Source: JADJXV01 sp046328995
GTDB taxonomy: Bacteria > Bacteroidota > Ignavibacteria > Kapaibacteriales > UBA961
Assembly (NCBI GenBank): GCA_046328995.1
Contig: JAXLVN010000002.1
Location: forward strand, 806,001-870,000
DNA length: 64,000 nucleotides
Reading direction: 5' to 3'
Shown here piece by piece: positions 54,955 to 63,040 of the stretch. Under the pieces are notes generated by a model that saw nothing but the letters and a program-made list of their open reading frames with translations, had not been told where the DNA came from and made no database searches. How positions within the stretch are numbered: the first letter of the stretch is position 1; each line of letters starts with the position of its first letter. The position numbers and the translations under genes are program-made.

Positions 54955-55743
54955 ATGACTCTCATAACAGCAGAAGACATCGCACAGCAGCTCCGCACGC
55001 TTGGCATAGAAGCCGGGATGACGCTACTCGTGCATTCCTCACTCTCGAAACTGGCGGGATATGTATGTGGTGCTGAACTGGCTGTCATTCATGGACTTAT
55101 GGCAGCCGTGAGCGCTGGTGGAACGCTGGTGATGCCGGCGCATTCATCCGTCTATTCCGACCCAAAATTTTGGGTGAATCCTCCGGTGCCGACGGAATGG
55201 TGGCCGAAAATCCGGGAGACAATGCCGGTCTTTACGCCGGAAACTGCACCGGTGCGAGGTGTGGGGAGAATTCCTGCATGCTTTGCCGTGCAGCCGGGAG
55301 TAGTGCGGAGCGCGCATCCGAGCTGTTCATTTGCGGCGTGGGGCGAGCGTGCCGCCGAATATGTAGCCGAACATCCTCTTGCGTTCGGTTTCGGTGAATC
55401 TTCTCCGCTTGCAACGCTTTACAACACCAAGAGTTCGGTTCTTTTCCTTGGCGCTCCGTTCGAGAGTAATACGTCGCTTCATGTATCCGAAATCCGCGCT
55501 CAGTATCCCGGTCGCACTGTGATTCGTCAGGGCGCGCCGATGCTTGTGAATGGCAGTAGGGAATGGGTGGAATTTGATGAATTGGACTACGATAGCGATG
55601 ATTTTGAGGACATTACCCGTGCGTTTATTGCGCAGTCAAGCAATTGCAAACACGGAAAAGTCGGCGATGCCGATGCGTGGATATTGCCCATTGCCGAAAT
55701 GGTGGACTACGGCGTATGGTGGATGAATTCATATCGCCGGTAA
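54955..55743 (+). CDS. AAC(3)-family N-acetyltransferase
   Basis: 262 residues from ATG 54955. LLVHSSLSKLAGYV, GTLVMPAHSS, RGVGRIPACFA, RSAHPSCSFAAWGE and FLGAPFESNTSLH follow the antibiotic NAT (FrbF/YokD/AAC(3)) fold with its conserved Ser, His and Glu/Asp. Chromosomal members often act on other amines, so aminoglycoside resistance should not be assumed. dtd follows after 40 bases on the same strand. Confidence 0.85.
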   Translation: MTLITAEDIAQQLRTLGIEAGMTLLVHSSLSKLAGYVCGAELAVIHGLMAAVSAGGTLVMPAHSSVYSDPKFWVNPPVPTEWWPKIRETMPVFTPETAPVRGVGRIPACFAVQPGVVRSAHPSCSFAAWGERAAEYVAEHPLAFGFGESSPLATLYNTKSSVLFLGAPFESNTSLHVSEIRAQYPGRTVIRQGAPMLVNGSREWVEFDELDYDSDDFEDITRAFIAQSSNCKHGKVGDADAWILPIAEMVDYGVWWMNSYRR

Positions 55744-55783
55744 TGATGTAATTAGTAATAGAGTATAACGATACGGTAAATCT

Positions 55784-56224
55784 ATGCGGGCAATTCTTCA
55801 GCGGGTGAGCAGTGCGTCGGTCGAGGTCGCGGGTGAAATCGTCGGTCAAATCGGTGCCGGGCTAATGATTCTGCTGGGCGTCACGCATAGTGACACAGAG
55901 GCAAATGCGCGGCAATTAGCCGATAAAATTATTGGACTGCGCATTTTCGGTGACGCGGATGGTAAGATGAATCTCTCGGTGCAGGACACGCAGGGCGGGC
56001 TGCTCGTGGTGTCGAATTTTACGCTTTATGCCGATACGAAGAAAGGATTCCGTCCGAATTTCCTGGACGCAGCCAAACCCGAAGCGGCAGAAAAATTATA
56101 TGAGTATTTCGTTGATTATCTGCGTACGAATGCAGCGGTGGCGGTCGAAACGGGGATTTTCGGCGCGATGATGAACGTGAGCTTGGTCAATGACGGGCCG
56201 GTGACGATTGTACTGGAGAAGTAA
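55784..56224 (+). CDS. dtd: D-aminoacyl-tRNA deacylase
   Basis: 146 residues, full length. Hydrolyses D-amino acids from tRNA. MRAILQRVSSASVEV at the start, VVSNFTLYADTKKGFRPNF (SNFT in place of the common SQFT) and the Gly-cisPro motif NDGPVTI are diagnostic. Cytoplasmic. Probably co-expressed with the acetyltransferase gene. Confidence 0.95.
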   Translation: MRAILQRVSSASVEVAGEIVGQIGAGLMILLGVTHSDTEANARQLADKIIGLRIFGDADGKMNLSVQDTQGGLLVVSNFTLYADTKKGFRPNFLDAAKPEAAEKLYEYFVDYLRTNAAVAVETGIFGAMMNVSLVNDGPVTIVLEK

Positions 56225-56402
56225 AATTCTTGGGTGGTGTGGACGGCAAGGGTGACCGCAGGCGTCGGTTGGAATATGCAGAAGGGGAACAAAATAATGA
56301 AAAATCCGGGTTCAAGTGCTTGATATGTATCGGTCTATCTGTTCTCTGAAAAACATTCCCTTACCCCTCAAAAAAAACGCCGAATAATTCCGGTAAAGAC
56401 GT

Positions 56403-56410
56403 TATTTTTG
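56403..56410 (+). promoter_or_regulatory. Bacteroidota-type -7 motif TATTTTTG
   Basis: TATTTTTGCGGCGC lies 68 bases before the lipoprotein ATG and carries the extended GCGGC. Confidence 0.45.
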
Positions 56411-56478
56411 CGGCGCGGATGACGAATTATAAAATAAGATTACTCTATATTTTTTATTTACTTTCAGAGGATAATGGT

Positions 56479-57510
56479 ATGAAATCGTGGCGCAACAATG
56501 TGATAGCGGCAGTCGTGCTTTCGGCGGTGTTAATCGGCTGCAGTGCGAAAAAGGCTGAGCCGGTAGCGGTCAAAGGCCTGGAGATGTACAAGGATGAATC
56601 GCTTTCCTTCGGTATGAAGTATCCGTCTAATTGGAAAATCCGCAAGCAAACGGGTACGCAGGCCGTGGTATTTTCAGAAGAAGCTGCTGCCGACCGGTTT
56701 AATAAATACGACGCCGAGGGTCTGGCAGGCGCAAAAATTGCTATTACTGCCATGAAGGCCGACGGCAAAACACTCGACCAAATCGTTGCTGACAGCAAGG
56801 AATTTGAAGCAACGGTCTACACTGCTCCCGAGAAAGTCACTCTTGGCGGCGCGCCGGGCACCAAGCTCGCGTACAGTTTTGACCTCGCCGACGGTAAGTA
56901 TCAAGGTGAAAAGTACTTTGCAATGAAAGACAGCATGTATGTGACCGTGGTGGAATTCGGTGCATTCGGCGGAACATTTGATGCATACCGCAAGTCATTC
57001 GACGAAATACTCGCATCCGTCGAGCTTGCTGTAGCACCTGCACCGAAAGAAGTAAAGCGTGATACTGTTCAGGCAAAGTCCGAACCCGCTCCTCCGTCCG
57101 CAACAATGCGTTCGATCACCGGTAATGGTTTCTCCATCAGCGTTCCCGATAATTTCGCCGGTAATCGTACCAGCATCAAAGGTACTCTCGCAAGCGCAAG
57201 CTATATGGGTGACCGCAACGACTGTACGATTCAGGTCGATGTCTTCGACGCATCCAAACAGCAAAATCTCGACAAGATCGTAGCCGACAACAAAGCACGC
57301 TACAAAGCATCCAACGCGAATGCAACGACCATCGGTGGCGCAAAAGCATTCTCGATTAATTATTCGTTCGTCAAAGATGTTAATAGCCGCGTGTATTTCA
57401 CGATCAAGGGTGATAAGATGTTCCGCATCACACTCAACTGGTACAAGCCATCGGAATCAGTGTACTTACCGGTCTTCGAAAAGAGCGTGGCATCGTTTAA
57501 ATTCCAATAA
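56479..57510 (+). CDS. Lipoprotein with two PsbP/DUF1795-like domains
   Basis: 343 residues from ATG 56479, preceded by AGAGG. The leader ends AVLIGC, lipidation at Cys20. Two related domains follow (about 40-185 and 215-343). Each starts with a Phe-Ser/Phe-Gly strand (LSFGMKYPSNWKI; FSISVPDNF) and ends with a strand-turn KSFDEILASVEL or KSVASFKF. A Pro/Lys linker joins them. Resembles PsbP-like or DUF1795 lipoproteins; role unknown. Confidence 0.7.
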   Translation: MKSWRNNVIAAVVLSAVLIGCSAKKAEPVAVKGLEMYKDESLSFGMKYPSNWKIRKQTGTQAVVFSEEAAADRFNKYDAEGLAGAKIAITAMKADGKTLDQIVADSKEFEATVYTAPEKVTLGGAPGTKLAYSFDLADGKYQGEKYFAMKDSMYVTVVEFGAFGGTFDAYRKSFDEILASVELAVAPAPKEVKRDTVQAKSEPAPPSATMRSITGNGFSISVPDNFAGNRTSIKGTLASASYMGDRNDCTIQVDVFDASKQQNLDKIVADNKARYKASNANATTIGGAKAFSINYSFVKDVNSRVYFTIKGDKMFRITLNWYKPSESVYLPVFEKSVASFKFQ

Positions 57511-57535
57511 TTCCTATACAGTATGTATGTATTCC

Positions 57536-57567
57536 AAGGGGCGAGCCGTCGATGTTCGCCCCTTTTT
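57536..57567 (+). terminator. Terminator after the lipoprotein gene
   Basis: AAGGGGCGA pairs with TCGCCCCTT around GCCGTCGATGT, followed by TTTT. Confidence 0.85.
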
Positions 57568-57611
57568 TATGAGGTCATAGTACATCGAAGAATGAACGGA
57601 TAAAAGGTATT

Positions 57612-57673
57612 GTAGGGGCGAATTGCATTCGCCCCGGTCGTGCTAGGGTTTGGGCGAATGCAATTCGCCCCTC
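57612..57673. repeat. Two facing palindromes, GGGCGAATTGCATTCGCCC family
   Basis: GTAGGGGCGAATTGCATTCG at 57612 and GGGCGAATGCAATTCGCCC at 57652 are inverted copies about 20 bases apart, the arrangement of a REPIN. Confidence 0.85.
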
Positions 57674-57733
57674 CAGCGAAATACCAATGCCGGATTATTG
57701 ATATTGTTAGAACTTCTTTACTACTACTACACA

Positions 57734-58666
57734 ATGCACACAATCAAACCCAAACCTCTGCCCCAAAACGCCGTTATCGGTATCGTCTCACCCGCATCTC
57801 CGCAGCGTGACCCTGCGCGATTAGATCGTGGGATTGCCTATCTCGAAGGACTCGGCTACCGCGTCGAACTCGGCAAAAACGCGCTTCAATCCTACGGCGG
57901 CTACCTCGCCGGAACAGATAATGAACGCCGTGAAGATATCGAGGCGATGTTTGTGAATCCCAGGATTGACGCCATCTTCAGCGCGCGTGGCGGTTACGGA
58001 ACATCCCGATTTTTAAGCACATTAGACTACGATTGTATTCGAAACAATCCAAAGATATTCGTTGGCTTCTCGGATACGACAGCGCTGCAAGCTGCGATTT
58101 TCGTCAAAACCGGGCTCATTACCTTCTCCGGAGCGATGCCGTCGGTGGATATGGTGGACGACTTTCGGACGGTGTCGGAGGAATGGTTTTGGGGTATGCT
58201 CACCGACCCTGACTTCGCGCTCACGCATACAGTGCAGGCGGAGCGCTTAGCGCCGGGAGGCGCGAGGGGCACGCTGATTTGTGGGAATTTATCGGTGATG
58301 ACGACCTTGCTTGGCACGCCGTATTGTCCGGAATTTTCGGGGAATATTCTGCTGCTTGAGGACATCGGCGAGGAGCCGTACAGAGTTGATCGCATGCTCT
58401 CGCATCTCGAGAATGCGGGCGCATTTACGGGAGCGCAGGCACTTGCTTTTGGTCAGTTTACGGAGTCTGCGATGAGACCTGCCTCGGTGCCGCAGCGTCC
58501 TGTCAGCGAAGTGCTTGCCGACTATGCGGAACGTTCGCACTTGCCGGTCGTAAGCAATCTCCTCTACGGTCATCAGCCCGAGAAGCTGACCTTGCCGTAT
58601 GGGATTCTGGCAGAGATACCGGAGGAGGGTGCTGAGATGAGGTTTGTGGAGAGGGCGGTGGAGTAG
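57734..58666 (+). CDS. LD-carboxypeptidase (S66 peptidase)
   Basis: 310 residues from ATG 57734. Cleaves L,D-bonds in murein tetrapeptides during cell-wall recycling, or microcin-like substrates. IGIVSPASP opens the domain, ARGGYGTSRFL and FVGFSDTTALQ hold the nucleophilic Ser region, and LLLEDIGEEPYRVDRML and GHQPEKLTLPYG the Glu and His. No signal peptide, so cytoplasmic. Standalone. Confidence 0.92.
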   Translation: MHTIKPKPLPQNAVIGIVSPASPQRDPARLDRGIAYLEGLGYRVELGKNALQSYGGYLAGTDNERREDIEAMFVNPRIDAIFSARGGYGTSRFLSTLDYDCIRNNPKIFVGFSDTTALQAAIFVKTGLITFSGAMPSVDMVDDFRTVSEEWFWGMLTDPDFALTHTVQAERLAPGGARGTLICGNLSVMTTLLGTPYCPEFSGNILLLEDIGEEPYRVDRMLSHLENAGAFTGAQALAFGQFTESAMRPASVPQRPVSEVLADYAERSHLPVVSNLLYGHQPEKLTLPYGILAEIPEEGAEMRFVERAVE

Positions 58667-59190
58667 GGGTGCGAAGTATTCAATAGTGTTCACGGTTACC
58701 GTTATTCAAATATATATCATTATTGAGGCAAGAGCATAGACTTGAGGCTGTCATAGAAAGAGAAGCATTACACATTGCTTCCGGACATGAGATTGGGTGT
58801 CAACTTAGAGAGAATTGGGACAAAGAGGTCCGGTAGAGTTACCCAAAAGATAATAATTGTGCTTGATTAACAGTGAAATAAGACTCCTGTTTACATAATG
58901 AAAAACTGAACAAATACCCGGCTCTGTGTAGCTGCAAAGGCTGTTGTAAGGTATGATAATCCATTGTTGTTCCGTGTGTAAACGTACCTACATGTTATCT
59001 CGGCGAATTCTGCGCATCCTTTGTGCGTTTTCGTTACAATTGCAGAAGTAGTTGATAAGTTATAGAGTTACACCGATAAAGTCATCGGAAGAATCGCACA
59101 ATTCTTACGATTTGAAAATGATGTGGTCGTCGATTTGGCGATTAGAGAATAAGCTGCTGAATTGCGTGGTCGGTACTATCCAATCTATAC
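58667..59190. other. Gene-free stretch
   Basis: I see no supportable gene. Around 59070-59190 one frame reads like protein for about 35 codons (DKVIGRIAQFLRFENDVVVD, then a stop, then AAELRGRYYPIY), which may be debris of a decayed gene. Confidence 0.4.
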
Positions 59191-59226
59191 AAAAACAGGA
59201 CGAATCGGAGGATTCGTCCTGTTTTT
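59191..59226. terminator. Bidirectional terminator
   Basis: AAAAACAGGACGAATC and GATTCGTCCTGTTTTT form a near-perfect stem with GGAG between. It is suited to ending the response-regulator gene from the right. Confidence 0.85.
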
Positions 59227-59275
59227 GTATGTCGTCGTAATTTCTATTAAATCATGGAACTATTCCATCACTTCA

Positions 59276-59974
59276 TCACTCTTTAAACCGATATCCGACA
59301 CCTTTGACGGTTTCGAGGAACGGTGCGTAACGTCCTAATTTTTCACGTACTTTCGAGACGTGTACATCGACTGTGCGATCGACGACATAGACGCTTTCGC
59401 CCCAGATGCGGCGCAGAAGCGAGTCACGGGAGAAGACTTTACCGCGATTAGAAGCAAGGAATGCGAGTAATTCGAATTCTTTTTTGGGGAAGAAGCTTTC
59501 GCGGTCATCGATGCGAACGGTGTAGTTCTGACGGTTGATTTCAAGGGTGTCGATGCAGAGCATTTCGGGAGCGACGATCATTTCGGTGCGGACACGTTCG
59601 GCTGACCGGCGGAGAATGGATTTGACGCGGGCGACGAGTACGCGGGGGCTGACCGGCTTTTGGATATAGTCGTCAGCGCCGAGTTCGAGGCCGATAATTT
59701 GGTCAATTTCACCCGTTTTTGCCGTGAGAAACACAATCGAAACGGCGCTTGTCTGCGGAAGCTGACGGAGCATTCTGCATACTTCGAAGCCGTCGAGTCC
59801 GGGCATCATAATATCAAGTACAACCAGGTCCGGCACTTCGAGACGGGCTACTTCGAGCGCAGCCGTACCGCTCGTGGCGGTCATGACCATGTATCCTTCT
59901 TTTTTGAGATTGTAGGAGATGAGGTCAACGATGTCCTGTTCGTCATCAACGACTAAAATTTTCTTTTGTGTCAT
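59276..59974 (-). CDS. PhoB/OmpR-family response regulator
   Basis: 232 residues. Receiver with KILVVDDEQD, phosphoacceptor Asp in LVVLDIMMPG, Thr and Lys in FLTAKTG and IQKPVSP, then a winged helix (FFPKKEFELLAFLASNRGKVFSRDSLLRRIWG to KVREKLG, GVGYRFKE). Resembles PhoB or PhoP-type regulators. No kinase gene is beside it; the receiver-kinase at 17737 is a distant possibility only. Monocistronic. Confidence 0.94.
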   Translation of the reverse strand: MTQKKILVVDDEQDIVDLISYNLKKEGYMVMTATSGTAALEVARLEVPDLVVLDIMMPGLDGFEVCRMLRQLPQTSAVSIVFLTAKTGEIDQIIGLELGADDYIQKPVSPRVLVARVKSILRRSAERVRTEMIVAPEMLCIDTLEINRQNYTVRIDDRESFFPKKEFELLAFLASNRGKVFSRDSLLRRIWGESVYVVDRTVDVHVSKVREKLGRYAPFLETVKGVGYRFKE

Positions 59975-60183
59975 AGTGGGTTTTGTGTGGTCTAATGGAT
60001 AGTATTTTCACCTACTTCACTACAAAATTACGGTTAAATCTCCTTCTGATGGCGTAAAATTCACGTAATATTGAATTCACCTGCGATTATTTTCAGGTCT
60101 GTTAAACCGCTCTGCACGCATGGCACTCTATGGCCCTGAATTTGCTGACCAATCTTCCTAACTATTATTTATTGGAGTATTCT

Positions 60184-61116
60184 ATGAAAACCATTGCAAA
60201 ATACCTGTTGCTTGTCGCGGCAGCAGTCTTCCTCAGCAGTACGGCGCTTTCGGCACGGTCGGACGACCATGAGGCCGCCCGCCAAGCACTGCGCACGCAG
60301 CTCTCTCAATTTGCCAAATCTACCGTCTTTCCGTCGCTGAATGTATGGAAATCTCAGCTCGACCGAGCAATGCAACCTGACGATTTACAAGCTCTCAACG
60401 CTCTTCGTGACCGTGCCGCGGGCCTCCGCAAGCAAGGCAAGCAAGCTCTGAAATCGATGCATGAGGCATGGAAGAATGAAGACTACACGGCGCTCAAATC
60501 GAGCCGTGACCAACTCAACGTGCTTATGCAAGAGCGGGATAAGCTCTTCGGCGAACTCAAGCCAATTGCGATAAAGTACAAAGAAACCCTCAAAACGATC
60601 GGTGAAACAGCGAAGCCGAAAGTGAAAGAATGGAAGGAAAGAGGACGTGAAATCGTGAAGTCATGGGCGGAATCGCATCCCGATATAGCAGCGCATACCC
60701 GAGGCATGAAAGGCGGCTTCCTCGCTCGTCTTGGCGGTGGTGACAAGAAAGTAGCCGTTGCCCGCTTCATGCTCTGGAATGGCGATGAGTCCGTCATCGA
60801 CGATATGGATCAGGAGCAGTTCCGCCCGACACCGCCTGAGAATGGCACCGGCGGGGAGATGATCGAACCGAGCAATTACCCCAACCCATTCGGAAGTTCG
60901 ACGTCGATTAATTTTTCACTGAGCAAAAGTGATAAAGTATCGCTCAAAGTCTATGATATGAATGGCGTTGTTGTAGAGACACTCGCCGACGGCACAGAGC
61001 TGCCGGCAGGAAATCACCGTTTTAATTTCGCTCCTACCACGCCAAGCGGTACCTATTTTTATCGCCTCGAAACAAGCGAAGGCGCTATGCAAAAATCAAT
61101 GGAATTTGTCCGGTAA
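60184..61116 (+). CDS. T9SS-sorted helical secreted protein
   Basis: 310 residues from ATG 60184. Signal peptide to about 23 (SSTALSA), then an alpha-helical, Lys/Glu/Gln-rich region of about 150 residues (ALRTQLSQFAKSTVFPSLN, LMQERDKLFGELKPIAIKYKE) reminiscent of Spy/CpxP-like periplasmic proteins but unassigned. The type IX sorting domain is textbook: NYPNPFGSSTSINFSL, VYDMNGVVVETL, PSGTYFYRLET. Confidence 0.8.
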   Translation: MKTIAKYLLLVAAAVFLSSTALSARSDDHEAARQALRTQLSQFAKSTVFPSLNVWKSQLDRAMQPDDLQALNALRDRAAGLRKQGKQALKSMHEAWKNEDYTALKSSRDQLNVLMQERDKLFGELKPIAIKYKETLKTIGETAKPKVKEWKERGREIVKSWAESHPDIAAHTRGMKGGFLARLGGGDKKVAVARFMLWNGDESVIDDMDQEQFRPTPPENGTGGEMIEPSNYPNPFGSSTSINFSLSKSDKVSLKVYDMNGVVVETLADGTELPAGNHRFNFAPTTPSGTYFYRLETSEGAMQKSMEFVR

Positions 61117-61141
61117 GTGACGCTAAGGTAATAAATTAAAA

Positions 61142-61180
61142 AAGCGATACAAGGTAATACCTTGTGTCGCTTTTTTTTTA
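61142..61180 (+). terminator. Terminator after the helical secreted protein gene
   Basis: AAGCGATACAAGG pairs with CCTTGTGTCGCTT around TAATA, then a run of T. Confidence 0.88.
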
Positions 61181-61184
61181 TTGA

Positions 61185-61217
61185 TCTCCAGGGGCGAATT
61201 GTATTCGCCTCTGGAGA
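61185..61217. repeat. Palindrome, GGGCGAATTG family variant
   Basis: TCTCCAGGGGCGAATTGTAT and its mirror TTCGCCTCTGGAGA; the outer arms CTCCAG/CTGGAG extend the stem. Confidence 0.75.
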
Positions 61218-61245
61218 TGTGCCGACTTTTTGGGGAGTTTTTTGG

Positions 61246-61436
61246 AGTTTTTGGGGACTAAGGGGACTAAGGGGACTAAGGGGACTAAAGGGACAAACAC
61301 TGTATAACAAACTAGTACATAATTGACTTATGACTTACCACTTATCGACTTACCACTTACCGACTTACCACTTACCGACTTACTGACTTACGACTAATCG
61401 ACTTACCACTTACGACTAATCGACTTAATCACTTCA
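61246..61436. repeat. GGGACTAAG and GACTTACCACTTA short-repeat arrays
   Basis: About five GGGGACTAA units at 61246-61300 are followed by about ten units built on GACTTACCACTTA and CGACTTA at 61321-61436. Relatives lie after nusB and near 13.4 and 14.2 kb. Confidence 0.75.
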
Positions 61437-62274
61437 AATGACTCTTCAAAAATTCCACAGCATTTTTATGGGCATCTTCGGTTGCTGTTTTGTCGAATTT
61501 CGGATTGCTTGGATTGGCAAATGCGTGGTCGGCGTCGTACATTTTGACGGTGAGTTTTTTGCCGGCTGTTTTCATGTTTTTCTCGAACGTGCTCACGACC
61601 TCGGGATTAATCCATTGATCTTGCTTGCCGAAGATACCGAGCACATCGGTGCTGATAGTTTTGAGTTTTGCGACATCCGTTTCCGGCATGCCGTAATACA
61701 TCACGCATCCTGCAGCTTGTTTGCCGGCGAGGAGAGTAGATTGGAGTGACCAGCCGCCGCCAAAACACCATCCGATGGTCGCGATTTTTGCTTTCGGTCC
61801 GCAATGCTCAATTGCAGATTTGATAATTGTTTGCGCGCGTTCTTGTTTGACGGCGCCCATGAATTTCGCGGCATTTTCGCGGTCGGTGGCGATATTACCG
61901 TCGTAGAGGTCAAGCGCAATCACCGTCACGTCGGGTAATTCCTTCTGCAGGCGCTCGGCTTCCCGTTGAATGTATTCGTTGAGTCCCCACCATTCGTGGA
62001 TCATAAACACAAATTTATTGGTCGGCTTGTCTGATTTGACTTCGAAAAGCTTGGCATCGGTGCCGTCAGAGGTTTTGACGGTGACCCAGGTGCCTTTTTC
62101 CGGTGCATAGGCGAGCGGCGCGGGCTCAAGATGCGCATTGCGGAAAGATTTTTCGGTTGTGAGGGAGGCAAATTTTGCAGTAGCTGATGCGGGCGCCGAA
62201 CAGCATGATTTCGTTTCACCGGCTGTGGCGACGAAGCCAAAGCAGAGAAGGAGACAGAGAGAGAAACCCAGCAT
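61429..62274 (-). CDS. Exported dienelactone hydrolase family protein
   Basis: 281 residues with an N-terminal hydrophobic leader (about 1-18), so probably periplasmic. The alpha/beta-hydrolase core has the family's Cys nucleophile in TIGWCFGGGWSLQ, Asp in GKQDQWI and His in DADHAFANP; HEWWGLNEYI is the conserved Glu/Trp region. Substrates of exported members are unknown. Its 3' end lies in the short-repeat array. Confidence 0.9.
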   Translation of the reverse strand: MLGFSLCLLLCFGFVATAGETKSCCSAPASATAKFASLTTEKSFRNAHLEPAPLAYAPEKGTWVTVKTSDGTDAKLFEVKSDKPTNKFVFMIHEWWGLNEYIQREAERLQKELPDVTVIALDLYDGNIATDRENAAKFMGAVKQERAQTIIKSAIEHCGPKAKIATIGWCFGGGWSLQSTLLAGKQAAGCVMYYGMPETDVAKLKTISTDVLGIFGKQDQWINPEVVSTFEKNMKTAGKKLTVKMYDADHAFANPSNPKFDKTATEDAHKNAVEFLKSHLK

Positions 62275-62355
62275 GTGTATTCCTTGTAATTAATTGATAA
62301 AGAGAAAGTAAATGTTTAAATTTTGAAGAAATTGTTGTCGTGATTGTATCATTCC

Positions 62356-62384
62356 GTAGGGGCGAATTGCATTCGCCCCGGCGA
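62356..62384. repeat. Palindrome, GGGCGAATTGCATTCGCCC family
   Basis: GTAGGGGCGAATTGCATTCG and mirror, just after nadD on the minus strand. Confidence 0.85.
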
Positions 62385-62412
62385 TACAAATATTCTGCCG
62401 TGATGGAGCGCA

Positions 62413-63036
62413 TTACCCCACATACCCATACAACTGATGGTCATGAATATACGCCTTCACCTCCGGCGATACCATGGAGGAAATATCAATTCCTTGCCGG
62501 ATATTCTCCCGTATCATTGTTGATGAGATATTCATCAACGGACAATCTATCCACAGTGGCGGCTTGCCTGCGTAGGTGAGTCGGCGGGTGATTTCATCTA
62601 CCTCAGCGTCTGCTTCCGGACGTCGAACGATACACACATGTGCACGTTCGAGGATCAATTCCCACTCTTTCCAGCGTTCGAAGTCGGCTGCCTGATCTTG
62701 ACCGATGAGCAGGAAAAGTGCGGCATTCGGGTGTGAATCTTGTATAACGGTAAGGGTATCAATTGTATAGGATACGCCGCCACGCCGGATTTCCAGGTCG
62801 GACACACTGAATTGCGGGTGATATGAAGTAGCCAGACGGAGCATTGCGAGCCGGTCAGCGTCCTGAACGTCCAACGGCTGATTCTGCTTGAAAGGAGAAA
62901 CAGCCGTTGGGATAAAATAGCAGATGTCACACGAGGTCTGAGCGATAAATTCCTCTGCGATGCGGCAGTGCGCCAGATGGACGGGATTGAAGCTGCCGCC
63001 GATCATTCCAATTTTTACGATCTCGCCTCCTTGCAT
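62413..63036 (-). CDS. nadD: Nicotinate-nucleotide adenylyltransferase NadD
   Basis: Transfers AMP to nicotinate mononucleotide in NAD synthesis. IGMIGGSFNPVHLAHCRIAEEF carries the nucleotidyltransferase GGSFNPxHxxH motif, and NISSTMIRENIRQG the ISSTxIR motif. About 200 residues. The start is unclear: ATG 63036 lies four bases after the previous stop, but a strong AAGGAGG at 63026-63032 points seven bases on, to a GTA at 63018 where homologues begin with Met. A start at ATG 63006 would cut into the domain. I kept 63036. Confidence 0.92.
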   Translation of the reverse strand: MQGGEIVKIGMIGGSFNPVHLAHCRIAEEFIAQTSCDICYFIPTAVSPFKQNQPLDVQDADRLAMLRLATSYHPQFSVSDLEIRRGGVSYTIDTLTVIQDSHPNAALFLLIGQDQAADFERWKEWELILERAHVCIVRRPEADAEVDEITRRLTYAGKPPLWIDCPLMNISSTMIRENIRQGIDISSMVSPEVKAYIHDHQLYGYVG

Positions 63037-63040
63037 TGCG

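Noticed and set aside
59052..59240. Small plus-strand ORF of 62 codons
   Set aside because: It overlaps the bidirectional terminator, has low-complexity composition and no ribosome site.
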